This document shows, piece by piece, positions 34,428 to 46,691 of a stretch of 64,000 nt of DNA (the first letter of the stretch is position 1; every line of letters starts with the position of its first letter). The position numbers and the translations under genes were made by a program. The notes under the pieces are model-generated. The model was not told the DNA's origin. It worked only from the letters and a program-made list of their open reading frames with translations, and searched no databases. Source of the DNA: Siderastrea radians (taxonomy: Eukaryota > Cnidaria > Anthozoa > Scleractinia > Rhizangiidae); assembly GCA_964017195.1 (NCBI GenBank), contig OZ024897.1, forward strand, positions 6,180,360 through 6,244,359. The letters run 5' to 3'.

Positions 34428-37400
34428 CAATTCTTTATACAGATGGCCTATATCCCGCAAGGTGGTTTTCAATAGGGCACTGTGAAAATATAACAAGATA
34501 AAATTTAACTAAAAATACTAAAATGCTGATATTGAAATATTAGAAAAGAATTAAGAGGTATTAAACACCAAAGTTCTACTTAAAAGTTGAAGAAAATGAA
34601 AGCTATTTTAAAATTTAAACCTATTATGTAACGATATTCTAAAAGCATTATTAAGATAGGTTTCTCATCTCCATAGGCAAGTAAGGCACCATTTAGGGAA
34701 CTAAGCAGTCCCCAGTTAGTATCTGATTTTATGATTCGAACAGTGTCCTTTGACCGGGTGTTGTGACTGTAAAACCCTAAGGGCATGAAATGGGACTTAA
34801 GTGCACGAATTGTGATGAAACTGATTTTGGGATCGAATGGAAGCTACAGTCAATGTTACTTTGTTGGAACACTGTCGGTAAAATTGTCTTCCTCCTCCTC
34901 AAATTAAGCATATCGTAAAGACGTTTCAACCAAAACGATGAAGACAAGCTCTCACAACACTATGCAACATTGAAAAGGGGTAGGAGGGCAGGGCGCTCTA
35001 ACGACTTATGTCGACGATTGCAGTATTGCGTAGGAGTGAAATACTCAGTCGCTAAAATCTGTTATGTTGGCTTCAAAGAGGGACAGTGTACCTACCAGGT
35101 CGGAACCCAACCCCCTTCCCCTCACAAAACCAATTCCTGCGAGTAGGGATGGGAAAGGCAGATGGAAGGGGTCAATGGGAAAGGTGGAGAGGGAAACATG
35201 ACAGCATCAACCTCAACGTTAACCGTGACATCTTTTTAAAGAGAGGTGAGGCTTAATATCCCCTGTAACTTCGTTTCTTTTTGTGTAGTGAATTTGGGGA
35301 TTTTTGCAAACAATGATGGTGAAGAGATTTGACTAAAAAAGAGGTAGCTTTAAAACTTTACTAGTCTACAATAAGATTAAGATTCGTGTTTTCAGCCTGA
35401 ATAAGACAGGGATCAGTTAATTCCAAGCATGTGTAACTTTTCTTTTTTGGCGGAATACTGATCTAGGAAAGAAGGAGAAAAACAGTAGAACCCATCCCTT
35501 AATTAAGGATTATATAAAGATACAGTATGTAAGGGTTGCATGTTGTCAAGGGATCGTTCGAAAAACATTTTTCCTGGGGACTGTGAATGATCCAGTAATT
35601 AGATTTGATATTAGAATCACACATAAATATTTTGGTTTCCAGCATACACGATACAGGGCAATCCTCAGGGGCTGGGAATCAACGAAGAAAGAAAGATAGT
35701 CTTGATAAGAACTGAGGTGCTTAAGGTAAAAATAGCATTAAAAAGCGTAACTTAACGTTTACCGTATTCATCCCCAGCGGCTGATGAGTTTTCAGTGACA
35801 ATGTTACACTGTTCTCTTTTGTTATTTTTCTGGAGCTTGCAAATAGTCAGTTGCCGTATAGTAATTATTGTCTAATGAATGTTGCAGTGATATCACAAAC
35901 AAGATTTTAGTGATTTCAAAACAAAAACCTTATGAAAAACAGCTGATTTTGTTAGTGACAGCAGTAGCAATTTTGCTCGTCTTTAAGTAAAAAAGCAACT
36001 CCTTGGTTTTCAGTACAACAAATCATCAACTTAATTATCCTCAGTGACGTTAAGAAACTACATTTTAGTGAAACGTAGAGTAGTGGGGTATTTTGGCCTA
36101 CAGTCAGGTCAATCGCTTTTTGAGTAGTAAAACGTAAACATATTGGCTTGTTTTTAGTTTAATTTCGTCTTTATGTCGCATCTCAGCAATTTCCAAACAA
36201 GACGATTATTTATGTTGAACATTGACAAGTTACGAATGTAAGCCAGTTCTGTTTAGCTAGCTTTTGAAAAAGGATGCTGGTTTTAAGGATCAAGTCTGAA
36301 AAAGGGGAGGGATATTTTAGATGTTTAGGCCCTAAACGGCTATAGCCCCTCGTCCCCGAAAACGTTTGAAGATAAGATATGGACCAAAGTTAAGTTGTAT
36401 TAAAGTTATATTAAAGTCTTAACAAACTGCTTGTCTCTGTTCAGGTAAATGTTACCCAAAGAATGGGCAACACAGGCGACTTCAAGCACACCATAACATT
36501 AACTTAAAAAAAAAGGCGAGAGTTCGAATGGTGATGGAACTGAGTTTGTGATCGAAGGGAAGCTACAGCCAATGTCACTTTGTTGGAACACTGTCGGTAC
36601 AATTATGTCTCCCTCCCTCTCCCACTAAGCAATGTTGTAAAGACTTTTCAACCAAATAGATGGAGACAAGCGCTCACAACACTACGCTGTATCAAAGAGG
36701 GGTAGGAGGGGAGGGTGTTCCAACCGCTTATTTCACCAATTGTAGCTTTGGTTGGGCGTGGAATAGAGTACAGTCAAAATCTGTTATTTTGGTTCTAAAC
36801 AGGGACATTGTATCTACTCCTCCAGTGCACCTAAGTCGGAACCCAAACCCCCGCCGCCTCCTCACAAAGTAAATTCCTACGAGTAGAGACGGGAAAGGCA
36901 GTTGGAAGGGGGTAATGGGAAGGGCGGAAAAGGAAATAAGACAGCATCAACCTCAAAGTCAACCGTGACATCTTTTTAAAGAGAGGTGTCGCTTAATATC
37001 TTCTGTAACTTCTTTTTTTGTGTGTGTAGTGAATTTGGGGATTTATACAAACAATGGTGGTGAAGGGATTTGCCTAAAAAGATGTAGCTTTGCAGCTTTT
37101 CTAGTCTAGAATAAGCTTAGGTTAAGATTCCGTATTTTCAGCCTGAAGAGAACAGGGATTTATTAAAATCTAGTATATCTATCTTTTTTCGTTTTTTTTT
37201 TTTTTTTTTTGTCTATCTTTGTTTTTGCGAAATATTAATCATGAAAAGAAGGACAGAAACAGTAGAACCGTCCCTTAAGGATTGTAAGATTCATAATAGC
37301 TATATGTAGGCCTCTGTATGTTGTCAAGGCTATCAAGGGATTATATGTAAAACATTTGTCCCGCGGACTTCAGAAAGCGAATATTTCCAGTAATATATAG

Positions 37401-38052
37401 ATTTAGCCAAGCCTAAAAGCGGAGCCGCGAAGGAATAAACTGGTGTTCGTTTCTCAAAAATACTGAAACTTTTCGGTCTGAAATATATTTCGGTGCTTTT
37501 TTTGGCTCGTTCGCTTTCGAAAAATGTTTCTCAAAAAGCCTGAAAGTGTTCCGAATTGTCCTCCAATATTTTGGGGATCTGTTCTGTAACCGAAAGGTCA
37601 TTCTAGAGGCTGAGCACAGCTTGATTATTTTTTTTTCGGGCATCAAACTGAACACATTTTACTCACAAGCCGTCTTCCTTGGTGTTTGCAATGTTTTCAT
37701 ATCCTGTCATTAACTGTCAAGGCTTGTCAAATCTCCTTGGATTATTGGCTGTTCGCTTAAATGAACTTGAAACGGCGCTCATTTACAAAAACAAAATAAA
37801 AATTATTCGATTGTTTAAATGGGTTATCTTCATCGCGTTCGGATGTTAAGAAATAACATGAACTGCCACTAAATAAAAATATTAGTCTGGTCAAAAATTT
37901 ATACTGACATTTCACTGGCATTTCACTGGGATTACCCGAAAGAAAGGACCTGGGGAACTTCGAAGCACTTGTAATAAACTTATCGAAGAAATGTCGCGTA
38001 GGTTTTAGCAGTCGCGAAAAAATTCAAGCACTTTGAGGAACACATTACTTAC

Positions 38053-38530
38053 CGGATAAAATAGCTTTAAACTCAAAACTGCTTCGCTTATAGTTACTTA
38101 AGTAACCCTTATTTTTCGTTCTCTAACTTGAGACCATCGAGATTGAAATCAAACAAACAAACAAACACCGTCCAAACATTCTTAACTCTGTGGCATAAGT
38201 TTTGCGGCTGCAAATTGTCTGAAATTCGAGCGCTTTTAAAAATGCACAGAACTGTTTTTGGAAGCTTTTCGGATATAATAGGTTTAAACCGACAACTGCT
38301 TCGCTTAAAGTTTTTCAAATAACTGTTATATTTCGTTCTCTAACTAGAGACCATGAAAATTCAAAACAGAGAAACACCAAACACGCTTTCATTAAATTAT
38401 GCCGGCATACGTTTTGCGGATGCGAAGTAAGCCTATATAAAGTTAGGCCCTTTAAGGAACGCACAAAACTGTTTTCGGAAGCTTTTGGGATAAAATAGCT
38501 TTAAACCGACAACTGCTTCGCTTAAAAGAT
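38053..38530 (+). repeat. 217-bp tandem repeat, about 2.2 copies
   Basis: GGATAAAATAGCTTTAAAC..AACTGCTTCGCTTA occurs at 38053, 38272 and 38488. A diverged single copy lies at about 3160-3260 within the 1166-4013 element. Confidence 0.85.
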
Positions 38531-39311
38531 TACTGTTATTGAAAACTTCTAGGACAAGAAAATCGACAGTTGCACAAAGAGATGGACCGGACAGTCAAAA
38601 TTGAAAGCAAAGCTTGTGCAGTTGTCTTGCGACTGTACTTAGACCTACTGTTATGAATAAACAAACACAAAATAATGGACAGAGAAATCATTTTTGAAAA
38701 AAGTTTATTCGAAAACCCGTAAGTTTATCCTTAAATGCAATTCGCCTTACACTTCCAAAATAGTAGGTCGGTCCACGCGAGTGAAATCGGCTGAGCATTG
38801 CAAAATATTCAAGAATCTGTCACAAATCTGAGCGCGTTTTCTAATAATTTTTTAAAGTCAAAAGTAAATGACACATTTCTAATGGCATAAATCAAATTTC
38901 CATTTCAAAACGTCATTTCTTTCCCCGTAATACTCGAAATCTTGTACCTTAGACCCTTTAAAAACTTCACTTACTCGGTTGTGTTTCAGAACAGGGCAAA
39001 CTCTCCGCCGTGAAGAAAACAAAGCGATGAAGTCCTTTGAAGGCAGCTTTCGTAACTTGAACTTTTCGCCTTCTACCAGTATTCATTTGAGCTTTTTCTT
39101 TCCATTTAGAGTTTTTTTTTTTGTCAAGTATAAAACTTCAGTACTAGCTCTCGAACAATCGCCTCCTTTTCAAAAGCGACGATGGTCATGCGATTTCCCG
39201 CCAAGAAAAACGCCGGTTCCCCAAAAGCACCGCGCGATTTTCCGCCAAGAAAAGATGGCATTCTCTACCCCCGTCGGGTTGTCTTGGGACTCCCCTCCCC
39301 CTCCCACAGAG

Positions 39312-39378
39312 TCTGTGCGGACGGACGGACGTACGGATGTACGGATGTACGGATGTACGGACGTACGGACGGACGGTC
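39312..39378. repeat. GGAC/GTAC-type tetranucleotide repeat
   Basis: Runs of ACGG and GTACGGAT units between TCTGTGC and GTCATGTGACTATTACG, near the right end of the 2.08-kb insertion. Confidence 0.9.
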
Positions 39379-42300
39379 ATGTGACTATTACGTCACAACC
39401 AAAATTTCTCGGATTGATAGGTTACCAAATTTCCTTAGCAATGGAGCTCCGCTGGCGGCCTTTGCCCGCAGGCTCCGCTATTAAGATTTGACATTAGAAT
39501 CCCACAAAAACGATAATTTTGGTGGCGATTTCTGGTCACAGTTCAAGATAGTGACTAAAAGAAAAAAAGAAAAAAACAATACGAGACATACAACCAAAGA
39601 ACAAAAAAAGTGTCCTTATTTTGAAAACGCTCTGACAATAAATTGTACAATTATACTTTGGTTTCCAGCATACACGATACAACTGCAACCTTCAGACGCT
39701 GGGAATCAATAAGGGAGAAGGATAGCCTTAACAAGAACTAAACTACTTCAGGTAGAAATAATAGTGTTAAAAAGGGTAACTAACGGTTTACCGTATTCAT
39801 CCCCTGCTGCTATGAGTTTTCAGTGAAAATGTTACACTGTTATGTTTTGTTATTTTTCTGCAGCTTTCAAATATTCAGTTGGTATATTAGTAAGATATTA
39901 CGTACAAGGTTTTAGTAATTTTAAAACAAAAACCTTGTGAAAACACGCAGCTGATTTTGACAGTGACAACCGAAGCAATTTTGCTCGTCTCCAAGGAGAA
40001 GGTTTATACGGGACCGGAACCTCTCGGTTTTTAGTCCAAGAAAGTGATATCAACTGAATTATCCTCAGTGACGTTAAGAAACTACTTTTTAGTAAAACCT
40101 AGGGTCCTAGCGTATTGTGGCCTACAGTCAGTTCAATCGCGTAGTTTTGACAGTTTTGAGTAGTAAAAAGATAGCCATATTGGCTTGTTTTCAGTTAAAT
40201 CTCTTCATTTTGTCTGATGTCAGCAAGTCATACAAACAAGACGATTATTTATGGTAAACCCTGACACGTTACGAGTGTAAGCCAGTTCTGTTTAGCTTTG
40301 AAATAGCGTGCAGGTTTTAAGGATCAATTTTGAAAAAAAGGAGCGATATTTTGGAAGTTAAGGCCCTATAAACGGCTATACCATAGCCCCTCGTCCGGTC
40401 CTCGAAAGACGTGCGAAAGATAAGATGAGGACCCAAGCAATTTAAATTAAAGTTATATTTAAGTCTTAACAAACTGGTTGTCTCTCTTCAGGTAAATGTT
40501 AGCCAAAGAATGGGCAGACTCAACAGAGGCGACTTCAACCTCACCATGACGTTCATTTAGGAAAAGGTCAGATTACGAATTGTGATGAAACTGATTTTGT
40601 GATTCAGAATGGAAGCTACAGTCAATGTCACTTTGTTGGAACACTGTCGGTACAATCGTATCTCCCTCCCTCTCCCAGCAGGTAAAGTTGACAGAAATTT
40701 TCAACCAAATAGATGAAGACAAGCGCTCGCAACACTAAGCAACATTGAATGGGTGTAGGAGAGGAGGGTGTTCCAACGACTTATGTCACCGATTGTAGTC
40801 TTGCGTAGGAGTGGAATAGATTGTACTTAGTGAAAATCTGTTATTTTGGTCCCAAACAGAGGCAGAGTACCTATTAAGTGGAAACCCCAACCCCTCCCCC
40901 CTCACAAAACGAATTCCCACGAGAAGGGACGGGAAAGGCAGTTGGAATGGGGTAATGGGAAGTGCGGGAAGGGAAATAAGACAGCATCAACCTCAACATC
41001 AACCGTGATATCTTTTTAAAGAGAGGTATGGCTTAATATTTTCTGTAACTTTGTTTGTTTTTGTGTGGTGAGTTTGGGGAAAGGAAGGAACTTTACTAAA
41101 AAATAGGTAGCTTTGCAGCCTTTCTAGTCTAGAATGAGGTTAAGACTTTCCTTATTTTCAGACTGAATAGGGCACTTTTCAGTTTATTCTAAGCATCTGT
41201 TTTTGCGAAATATTAATCTTGGAACAAAAGAGAAAAACAGTAGAACCCATCCGTTGAGGTTGTAAGATTTAGTAATAGCTGTATGTTGACAAGGGTCGTT
41301 GGTAACAAAATTAATCAGTTTTCCTGTGGACTGTGAATTATCCAGACAGCGAATATTTCAAGTATTTAGCCTGATTTGACATTGGAAGCCCACATAAAAG
41401 GTAATTTTGGTGCCAATTTGTGGTCACTGTTAAAGATAGCGACTAAAAGAAAAAAATAGAAATAAAAGAAAACAAAACGAAACCAAACATACAACCAAAG
41501 AACGAAAAAAGTGCAGATATTTTAAAAACGCTCTTACATCAAATTATATTTTGGTTTCCAGGATACACGATACAAGCAACCTTCAGGCGCTGGGAATCAA
41601 TCGAGGAAATAAAAAGATAGCCATATTGGCTTGTTTTCAGTTAAATCTCTTCCTTTTGTTTGATGTCAGCAAGATACAAACAAGACGATTATTTATGTTA
41701 AACCCTGACACGTTACGAATGCAAGCCAGTTCTGTTTAGCAAATTTCTCGTCTCTCTCCAGGAAAACGTTAGCCAAACAATGTTCAAACTCAACAGAGGC
41801 GACTTCAACCACAATATGAGAAAAAGGTGAGATGGAACTGATTTTGTGGTCGAATGGAAGCTACAGTCAATGTCACTTTATTGGAACACTGTCGGTACAA
41901 TTGTGTCTCCCTACCCCTTCTATTTGGCAATGTTGTAAAAACGTTTCAACTAAAAAGATGAAGACAAGCGCTCACAGCACTATGCAACATTGAATAGGGG
42001 TAGGAGGGGAGGGTGTTCCAACCGCTTACGTCACCGATTGTAGTCTTTATTAGGAGTGGAATAGAGTGTAGCCAAGATCTCTTATCTTGGTTCGAAACAG
42101 GGACAATGTGCCTAATAAGTCGGAATCCAAACCCCTCCCCCCTCGCAAAAACTGTAGTCTTGCGGCTTTTCTAGCCTAGAATAAGGTTAAGATTTCGTAT
42201 TTTCAGCCTGAATAAGACAGGGAAACATGTCTATCTTTCAGTGTTTTAACAGAATATTAATATTAGAACGAAAGAGCGAAACAGTAGAACCCATCCCTTA

Positions 42301-42784
42301 AGGATGGTAAGATTTCTTAAACCTGTATGTTGTCAAGGGGAACTTCTGTAAAATAAATTTCTTGCCGATTCTGAATGATTCAGAAATTGAATATTTCCAA
42401 TATTTAGATTTCACACTGAAATTCCGCACAAAAGATATTTTTGTCACTTTTCCTCGGCTTACTCACTCGTGGCAGGAACTGTAATCGTCTTTTTTTCAAG
42501 ATGGTGACTACTCTAAACGGTTTATCTATCGATATTTTGCTCTTCACCAGATTTGTTTTCTTCTGATCATGAAAACTTGCAAAACAGCTGGGAGGTCAGT
42601 TTTGTAATTCATCTTTTTTGCCTCGTTCTTCAAATTTGCACGCTTCCCCCACCTTACAAAGCGTACAACTTCTACTCAGTTTGTGAATAAAATATGAGTA
42701 ATTACACTTGTAATCAATTCCCATCGGACAAAAGAGTCCATCACCTACTTCCAACACAGTAAATTTTGCCTCTCTTGTTCTAGC

Positions 42785-42888
42785 GAACCTATGTAGTCGA
42801 GCGGTCTAGCGCGACTTAAATTAAACATATGACGCCCTTATATTTGCCGTCGTTTAATTTAAGTTTGTGAGATCGGGGTTCGCCCCCC
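42785..42888 (+). repeat. tRNA-like hairpin element, copy 1
   Basis: GCGAACCTATGTAGTCGAGC resembles a tRNA A-box region and GATCGGGGTTCGCCCC a B-box. Between them lies a long hairpin: CTTAAATTAAAC pairs with GTTTAATTTAAG, with GACG(C)/(G)CCGTC inside. Outer GCGAACC also pairs with GGTTCGC. No normal anticodon arm or acceptor end, so this is not a functional tRNA. Confidence 0.6.
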
Positions 42889-43224
42889 AGCGAGTTTTGC
42901 TGTTTTTTTTTATTTCATTCTTTCTGGCTCTCTTTTTGAATCAACAATTTCTTCTTTTTTTTTCTTAAATAAATTATTTGAAGCGTAAGAATTTATTTTT
43001 TCTTGTTTTCTTTTTTGAGAAACGTTTTAAGGGAAAGGCGACGATACTAAAAGTATGTATTCGGCTTATTCAGATCTCAGCAAGTTACAATTACTCAGTG
43101 GAAACCGTAGGTCATTTTATTGTTTTCAGTTTTCTTTTGTTATCACGGATGTCAGTTTTTGCAAATAGCCATCTCTTAGTGAATAACAGAAAAGCAGTGC
43201 TCAATAGCGGCACGCGGAAGAATT

Positions 43225-43400
43225 TCATCATCCACAGACTCAAAAGCTAGAACCACCTTGCACAGCATAATAAGGCAGCAGCACAGAAAAGTACTGCCCA
43301 GTAGCTTTTATTTCATTGGTCACACTAAAGGATTTCTCAAACGTTAGAACCACCTTGTACAGCATAACAAACAGCACCACAGGAACCTTCCAGAGGTGTG
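43225..43400 (-). repeat. 106-bp minisatellite family, reverse copy
   Basis: AGACTCAAAAGCTAGAACCA and GTACAGCATAA are reverse complements of the 21.3-kb units. About 1.6 units. Confidence 0.8.
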
Positions 43401-44240
43401 GCACAATAACTTCTGTAACTTCGTTTCCTGTTCTGCCTAGTGAATTTGGGGATTTTTGAAAACAATGATGGTGAAGGGATGTGACTTAAAATTATGTAGC
43501 TTTGCACCTTTTCTAGTCTAGAATAAGGTTATCATTCCTTATTTTCCGCCTGAATAGGAGAGTGATCGACTTTAAATTCCAAGCATCTCTATCTTTGTTT
43601 AAGCGGAATATTAAACTTGGAACAAAAGAGAGAACCAGTTTAACCCATCTGTTGAGATTGTAAGATTTCTAATAGCTGTATGTTGTTGCAAGGGATTGTT
43701 TGTTAAAAATATTTCCTGCGGACTGTGAATGATTCAGAAAGCGACTTTCTCTAGTATTTAGATTTGACATTGCAATTCCACACAAAAGATAATTTTTGTC
43801 CCAAATGTATGATCACAAACTAGAAGTAAATTTGGATGTGGGCGAAGAAAAAACGATTTTCGGTATTAAAAAAGATTTCGCGAAAATCATGCACTTATAA
43901 AAAATGCTTGCCGCTGAAAAGACCACTTTCTTGCTTACTTGTGGCAGTGCGTTCAACAATTTTTCAAGATGGCGACTAATATTAACGGTTTATTTATCGA
44001 TATTTTGCTCTTCACCAGATTTGTTTTCTTCTGAAAACTTGCAAAACAGCTGGGAGGTGAACTTTGATATTTCATCTTGTTTGCCTCGTTTTTCATATTT
44101 GCATGTTTCCACCACAAATTTTACAAAGCGTACACAATGACTTCTGCACGGACTATGAATAAAATATGAGTAATCAATTCACTCGGCGAACAATAGAGTA
44201 CACCACCTTCTTCTAGCTAAATTTTGCCTCTCTTGTTCTA

Positions 44241-44347
44241 GCGAACCTATGTAGGCGAGCGGTCTACAGTGCGACTTAAATTAAACATATGACGGCCTTA
44301 TCCTTGCCGTCGTTCAATTTAAGTTTGTGAGATCGGGGTTCGCCCCC
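44241..44347 (+). repeat. tRNA-like hairpin element, copy 2
   Basis: Same layout as copy 1 with TAGGCGAGCGGTCTACAGTG in the A-box region. The hairpin arms CTTAAATTAAAC / TTCAATTTAAG keep pairing apart from one base. Confidence 0.6.
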
Positions 44348-44699
44348 CAGCCGAGTTTGCTGTTTTTTTCTTTTTTCTTTCTGGCTCTCCTTTTGAATCA
44401 ACAATTTCTTCTTTTTCTTAAATAAATCATTTGAAGCGTGAGAATTTATTTTTTCTTGTTTTTTTTTTTGAGAAGCATTTTACATGAAAGGCGACGATGC
44501 CTAAATAAATTGTTTGAAGGGTAAGAATTTCTTTTTTTTTTTCGTTTTTTTTTTTAATTTTTGGTTTAGGTTTTTGAGTAATTTAAGTGAAAGGCGACGA
44601 TACTAAAAATATTCGGCTTAGTCGGATCTCAGCAAGTTACAATCACTTAATGGAAGCCACAGGCCATTTTATTCTGTTTTCAGTTTTTTTAGTGAATAA

Positions 44700-45030
44700 C
44701 AGGAAACAAGTGCTCAGTAGCTTTCATTTGAATGCTGGCCACACAGAAGAACTTCATCCACAGACTCAAAAGCTACAACCACCTTGCACATCATAATAAA
44801 CAGTACCAAAGGAAGGTACTGCTCAGTAGCTTTCATTTGAATGGTCACACTTCAGGATTTCATCCACAGACTCAAAAGTTAGAATCACCTTGTATAGCAT
44901 AATAAACAGCACCACAGAAAAGTACTGCTCAATAGCCTTCATTTGAATGGTCACACTTCAGGATTTCATCCACAGACTCAAAAAGTTAGAACCACCTTGT
45001 ACAGTATAATAAACAATACCACAGGAACCC
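44700..45030 (-). repeat. 106-bp minisatellite family, reverse array
   Basis: About three units with TTTCATTTGAATGGTCACAC and GATTTCATCCACAGACTCAA repeated at a spacing near 108 bases. Confidence 0.85.
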
Positions 45031-45737
45031 TCCAGAGGTGTGGCGTAATATCTTCTTTAACTTCGTTTCCTTGTGTGTAGTGAATTTGGGTTTTTTGGAG
45101 ATAATGAAGGGATTTGCCAAAAACATATAGCTTTGCAGCTTTTCTAGTCAAGAATAAGGATAAGAAACCTGAATGAGGGATCAGCTAATTCCAAACATGT
45201 CTATCTTTCAGTGTTTTTGCGGAATATTAATCTTCAACGAAAGAGAGAAACAGTAAAACCCATCCCTAAAGTATTGTAAGATTTCTAATGGACGTTTGTT
45301 GTCAAGAGGAACGGTTGTAAAAATTTCTTGCAGATTCTGAATGTATCAGAAAGAATATTTCCAATATTTAGTTTTGACACCGAAATTTCACATAAAAGAT
45401 ATCTTTTGTCACTTTTTCTTACTCACTTATGGCACTGCGTAACTGTAATCGTCTTTTTTTCAAGATGGCGACTAATATAAACGCTTTATTTATCGAAATT
45501 TTGCTCTTCACCAGATTTGTTTTCTTCTGAAAACTTGCAAAACAGCTGAGAGGTCAATTTTGTAATTTCATCTTCTTTGCCTCGTTTTTCAAATTTGCAC
45601 GTTTCCCCCACCTTACAAAGCGTACAACTTCTGCACGGGCTATGAATAAAATATGAGTAATTACACTTGTAATCAATTCACCGCGGACAATAGAGTCCAT
45701 CACCTACTTTTAGCTAAATTTTGCCTCTCTTGTTCTT

Positions 45738-45841
45738 GCGAACCTATGTAGTCGAGCGGTCTAGCGCGACTTAAATTAAACATATGACGGCCTTATATTT
45801 GCCGTCGTTTAATTTAAGTTTGTGAGATCGGGGTTCGCCCC
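45738..45841 (+). repeat. tRNA-like hairpin element, copy 3
   Basis: Nearly identical to copy 1. Here GACGGC pairs fully with GCCGTC, so the stem is the best preserved of the three. Confidence 0.6.
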
Positions 45842-46691
45842 CAGGCGAGTTTTGCTGTTTTTTTCTTTTTTCTTTCTGGCTCTCTTTTTTGAGTAAGCAG
45901 TTCCTTCTTTTTTTCTCAAATAAATTATAATTATAATTATTTTTTAATTTTTGGCTTAGTATTTTTTGAGAAGCACAGTTTTACGTGAAAGGCGACGATT
46001 GTTTGAAGCGTGAGAATTTCTTTTCTTTTTTTCACGTCTGTTTTTTAATTTAAGTTTTTGAGAAACCTTTTAAGTGAAAGGCAACGATACTAAAAATATA
46101 TATTCGGCTTATAGCAAGTTACAATTTATTCTCAATGGAAACCGTAGGCCATTTTATTCATTTTAATTTACAAATAGCCATTTCTTAGTGAATAACCATC
46201 CAACAGATTGAACATCTCGTGATTGTTGATGCCTTTTGCTTTTTTTTGGGGGGGGGGGGGATTAAAAAAAAGTTTATATTTTTTTCTGCAAGGAGAGCGT
46301 TGTATTGAACAGGAAATTGAACCACAACATATACATATCGGTACATAATAATGTATCATATATGAGGAACCGCGCTGACCAGTTGTCATCACGACCAGCG
46401 CAAGCGCGGGAAATGTGATATTCCTTCCTTCCCCCAACAACATGTCTTCCAACCCTTGAATGGGTTGCAGCACTTGCAGGACATCGTTCGCCGCGTTGTC
46501 GAAAATCTAGGGAACCTACAGCCCACTAATTTCCCCGAATGCATCAAGGCCTTCACCTGAAATCGAAGGCAGCACATAATCATCGGTGTGCAATGGGCGT
46601 CGTGCGTATGGTTTTCAAATACCGCGCCTTCCACTAGCGTCGTGGTCAGCTCCAAACTCAGCAGCAGCAGTAGCAGTCTTGTTCTCGTGAC

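Larger units (their letters stand above)
37405..39483. mobile_element. 2079-bp insertion in an array unit, AGATTT duplicated
   Basis: The second array unit breaks at AGATTT (37399-37404) and resumes at AGATTT (39484-39489). The inserted DNA starts CCAAGCCTAAAAGCGGAGCC and ends GGCTCCGCTATTA, a short imperfect inverted repeat. Its interior carries a 217-bp tandem repeat (from 38.05 kb) and a GGAC/GTAC microsatellite. The ORFs at 38979-39491 overlap low-complexity sequence and show no domain, so I do not call them genes. Confidence 0.75.
34060..42420 (+). repeat. Tandem array of about 2-kb units (4 copies)
   Basis: Anchor words recur in order. AGCCAGTTCTGTTTAG: about 34095, 36241, 40281, 41723. 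GAAGCTACAGNCAATG: 34841, 36560, 40612, 41858. CAGCCTGAATAAGACAGGG-like: 35394, 37138, 41158, 42204. CCAGCATACACGATACA: about 35638, 39664, 41555. Spacing is about 2.1 kb, about 2.0 kb once the 2.08-kb insertion is subtracted, and 1.44 kb for a deleted copy. No long ORF is conserved between units, so the array looks non-coding. Confidence 0.85.
42420..46190 (+). repeat. Tandem array of about 1.5-kb units (2.5 copies)
   Basis: CAAGATGGNGACTA at 42497, 43965 and 45461 gives steps of 1468 and 1496 bases. Each unit has the 3' part of the 2-kb unit (CAGCCTGAAT.., CAGTAGAACCCATC), a new segment (ATTTTGCTCTTCACCAGATT, AACTTGCAAAACAGCTG), a tRNA-like hairpin element, a T-rich stretch and reverse copies of the 106-bp minisatellite. 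Confidence 0.85.

Noticed and set aside
34263..34496. ORF with a long tyrosine run
   Set aside because: Translation of an AAT microsatellite.
38979..39491. 170-codon plus ORF as a gene
   Set aside because: Crosses the GGAC/GTAC microsatellite and the end of the inserted element, so the frame is open mainly through the repeat.
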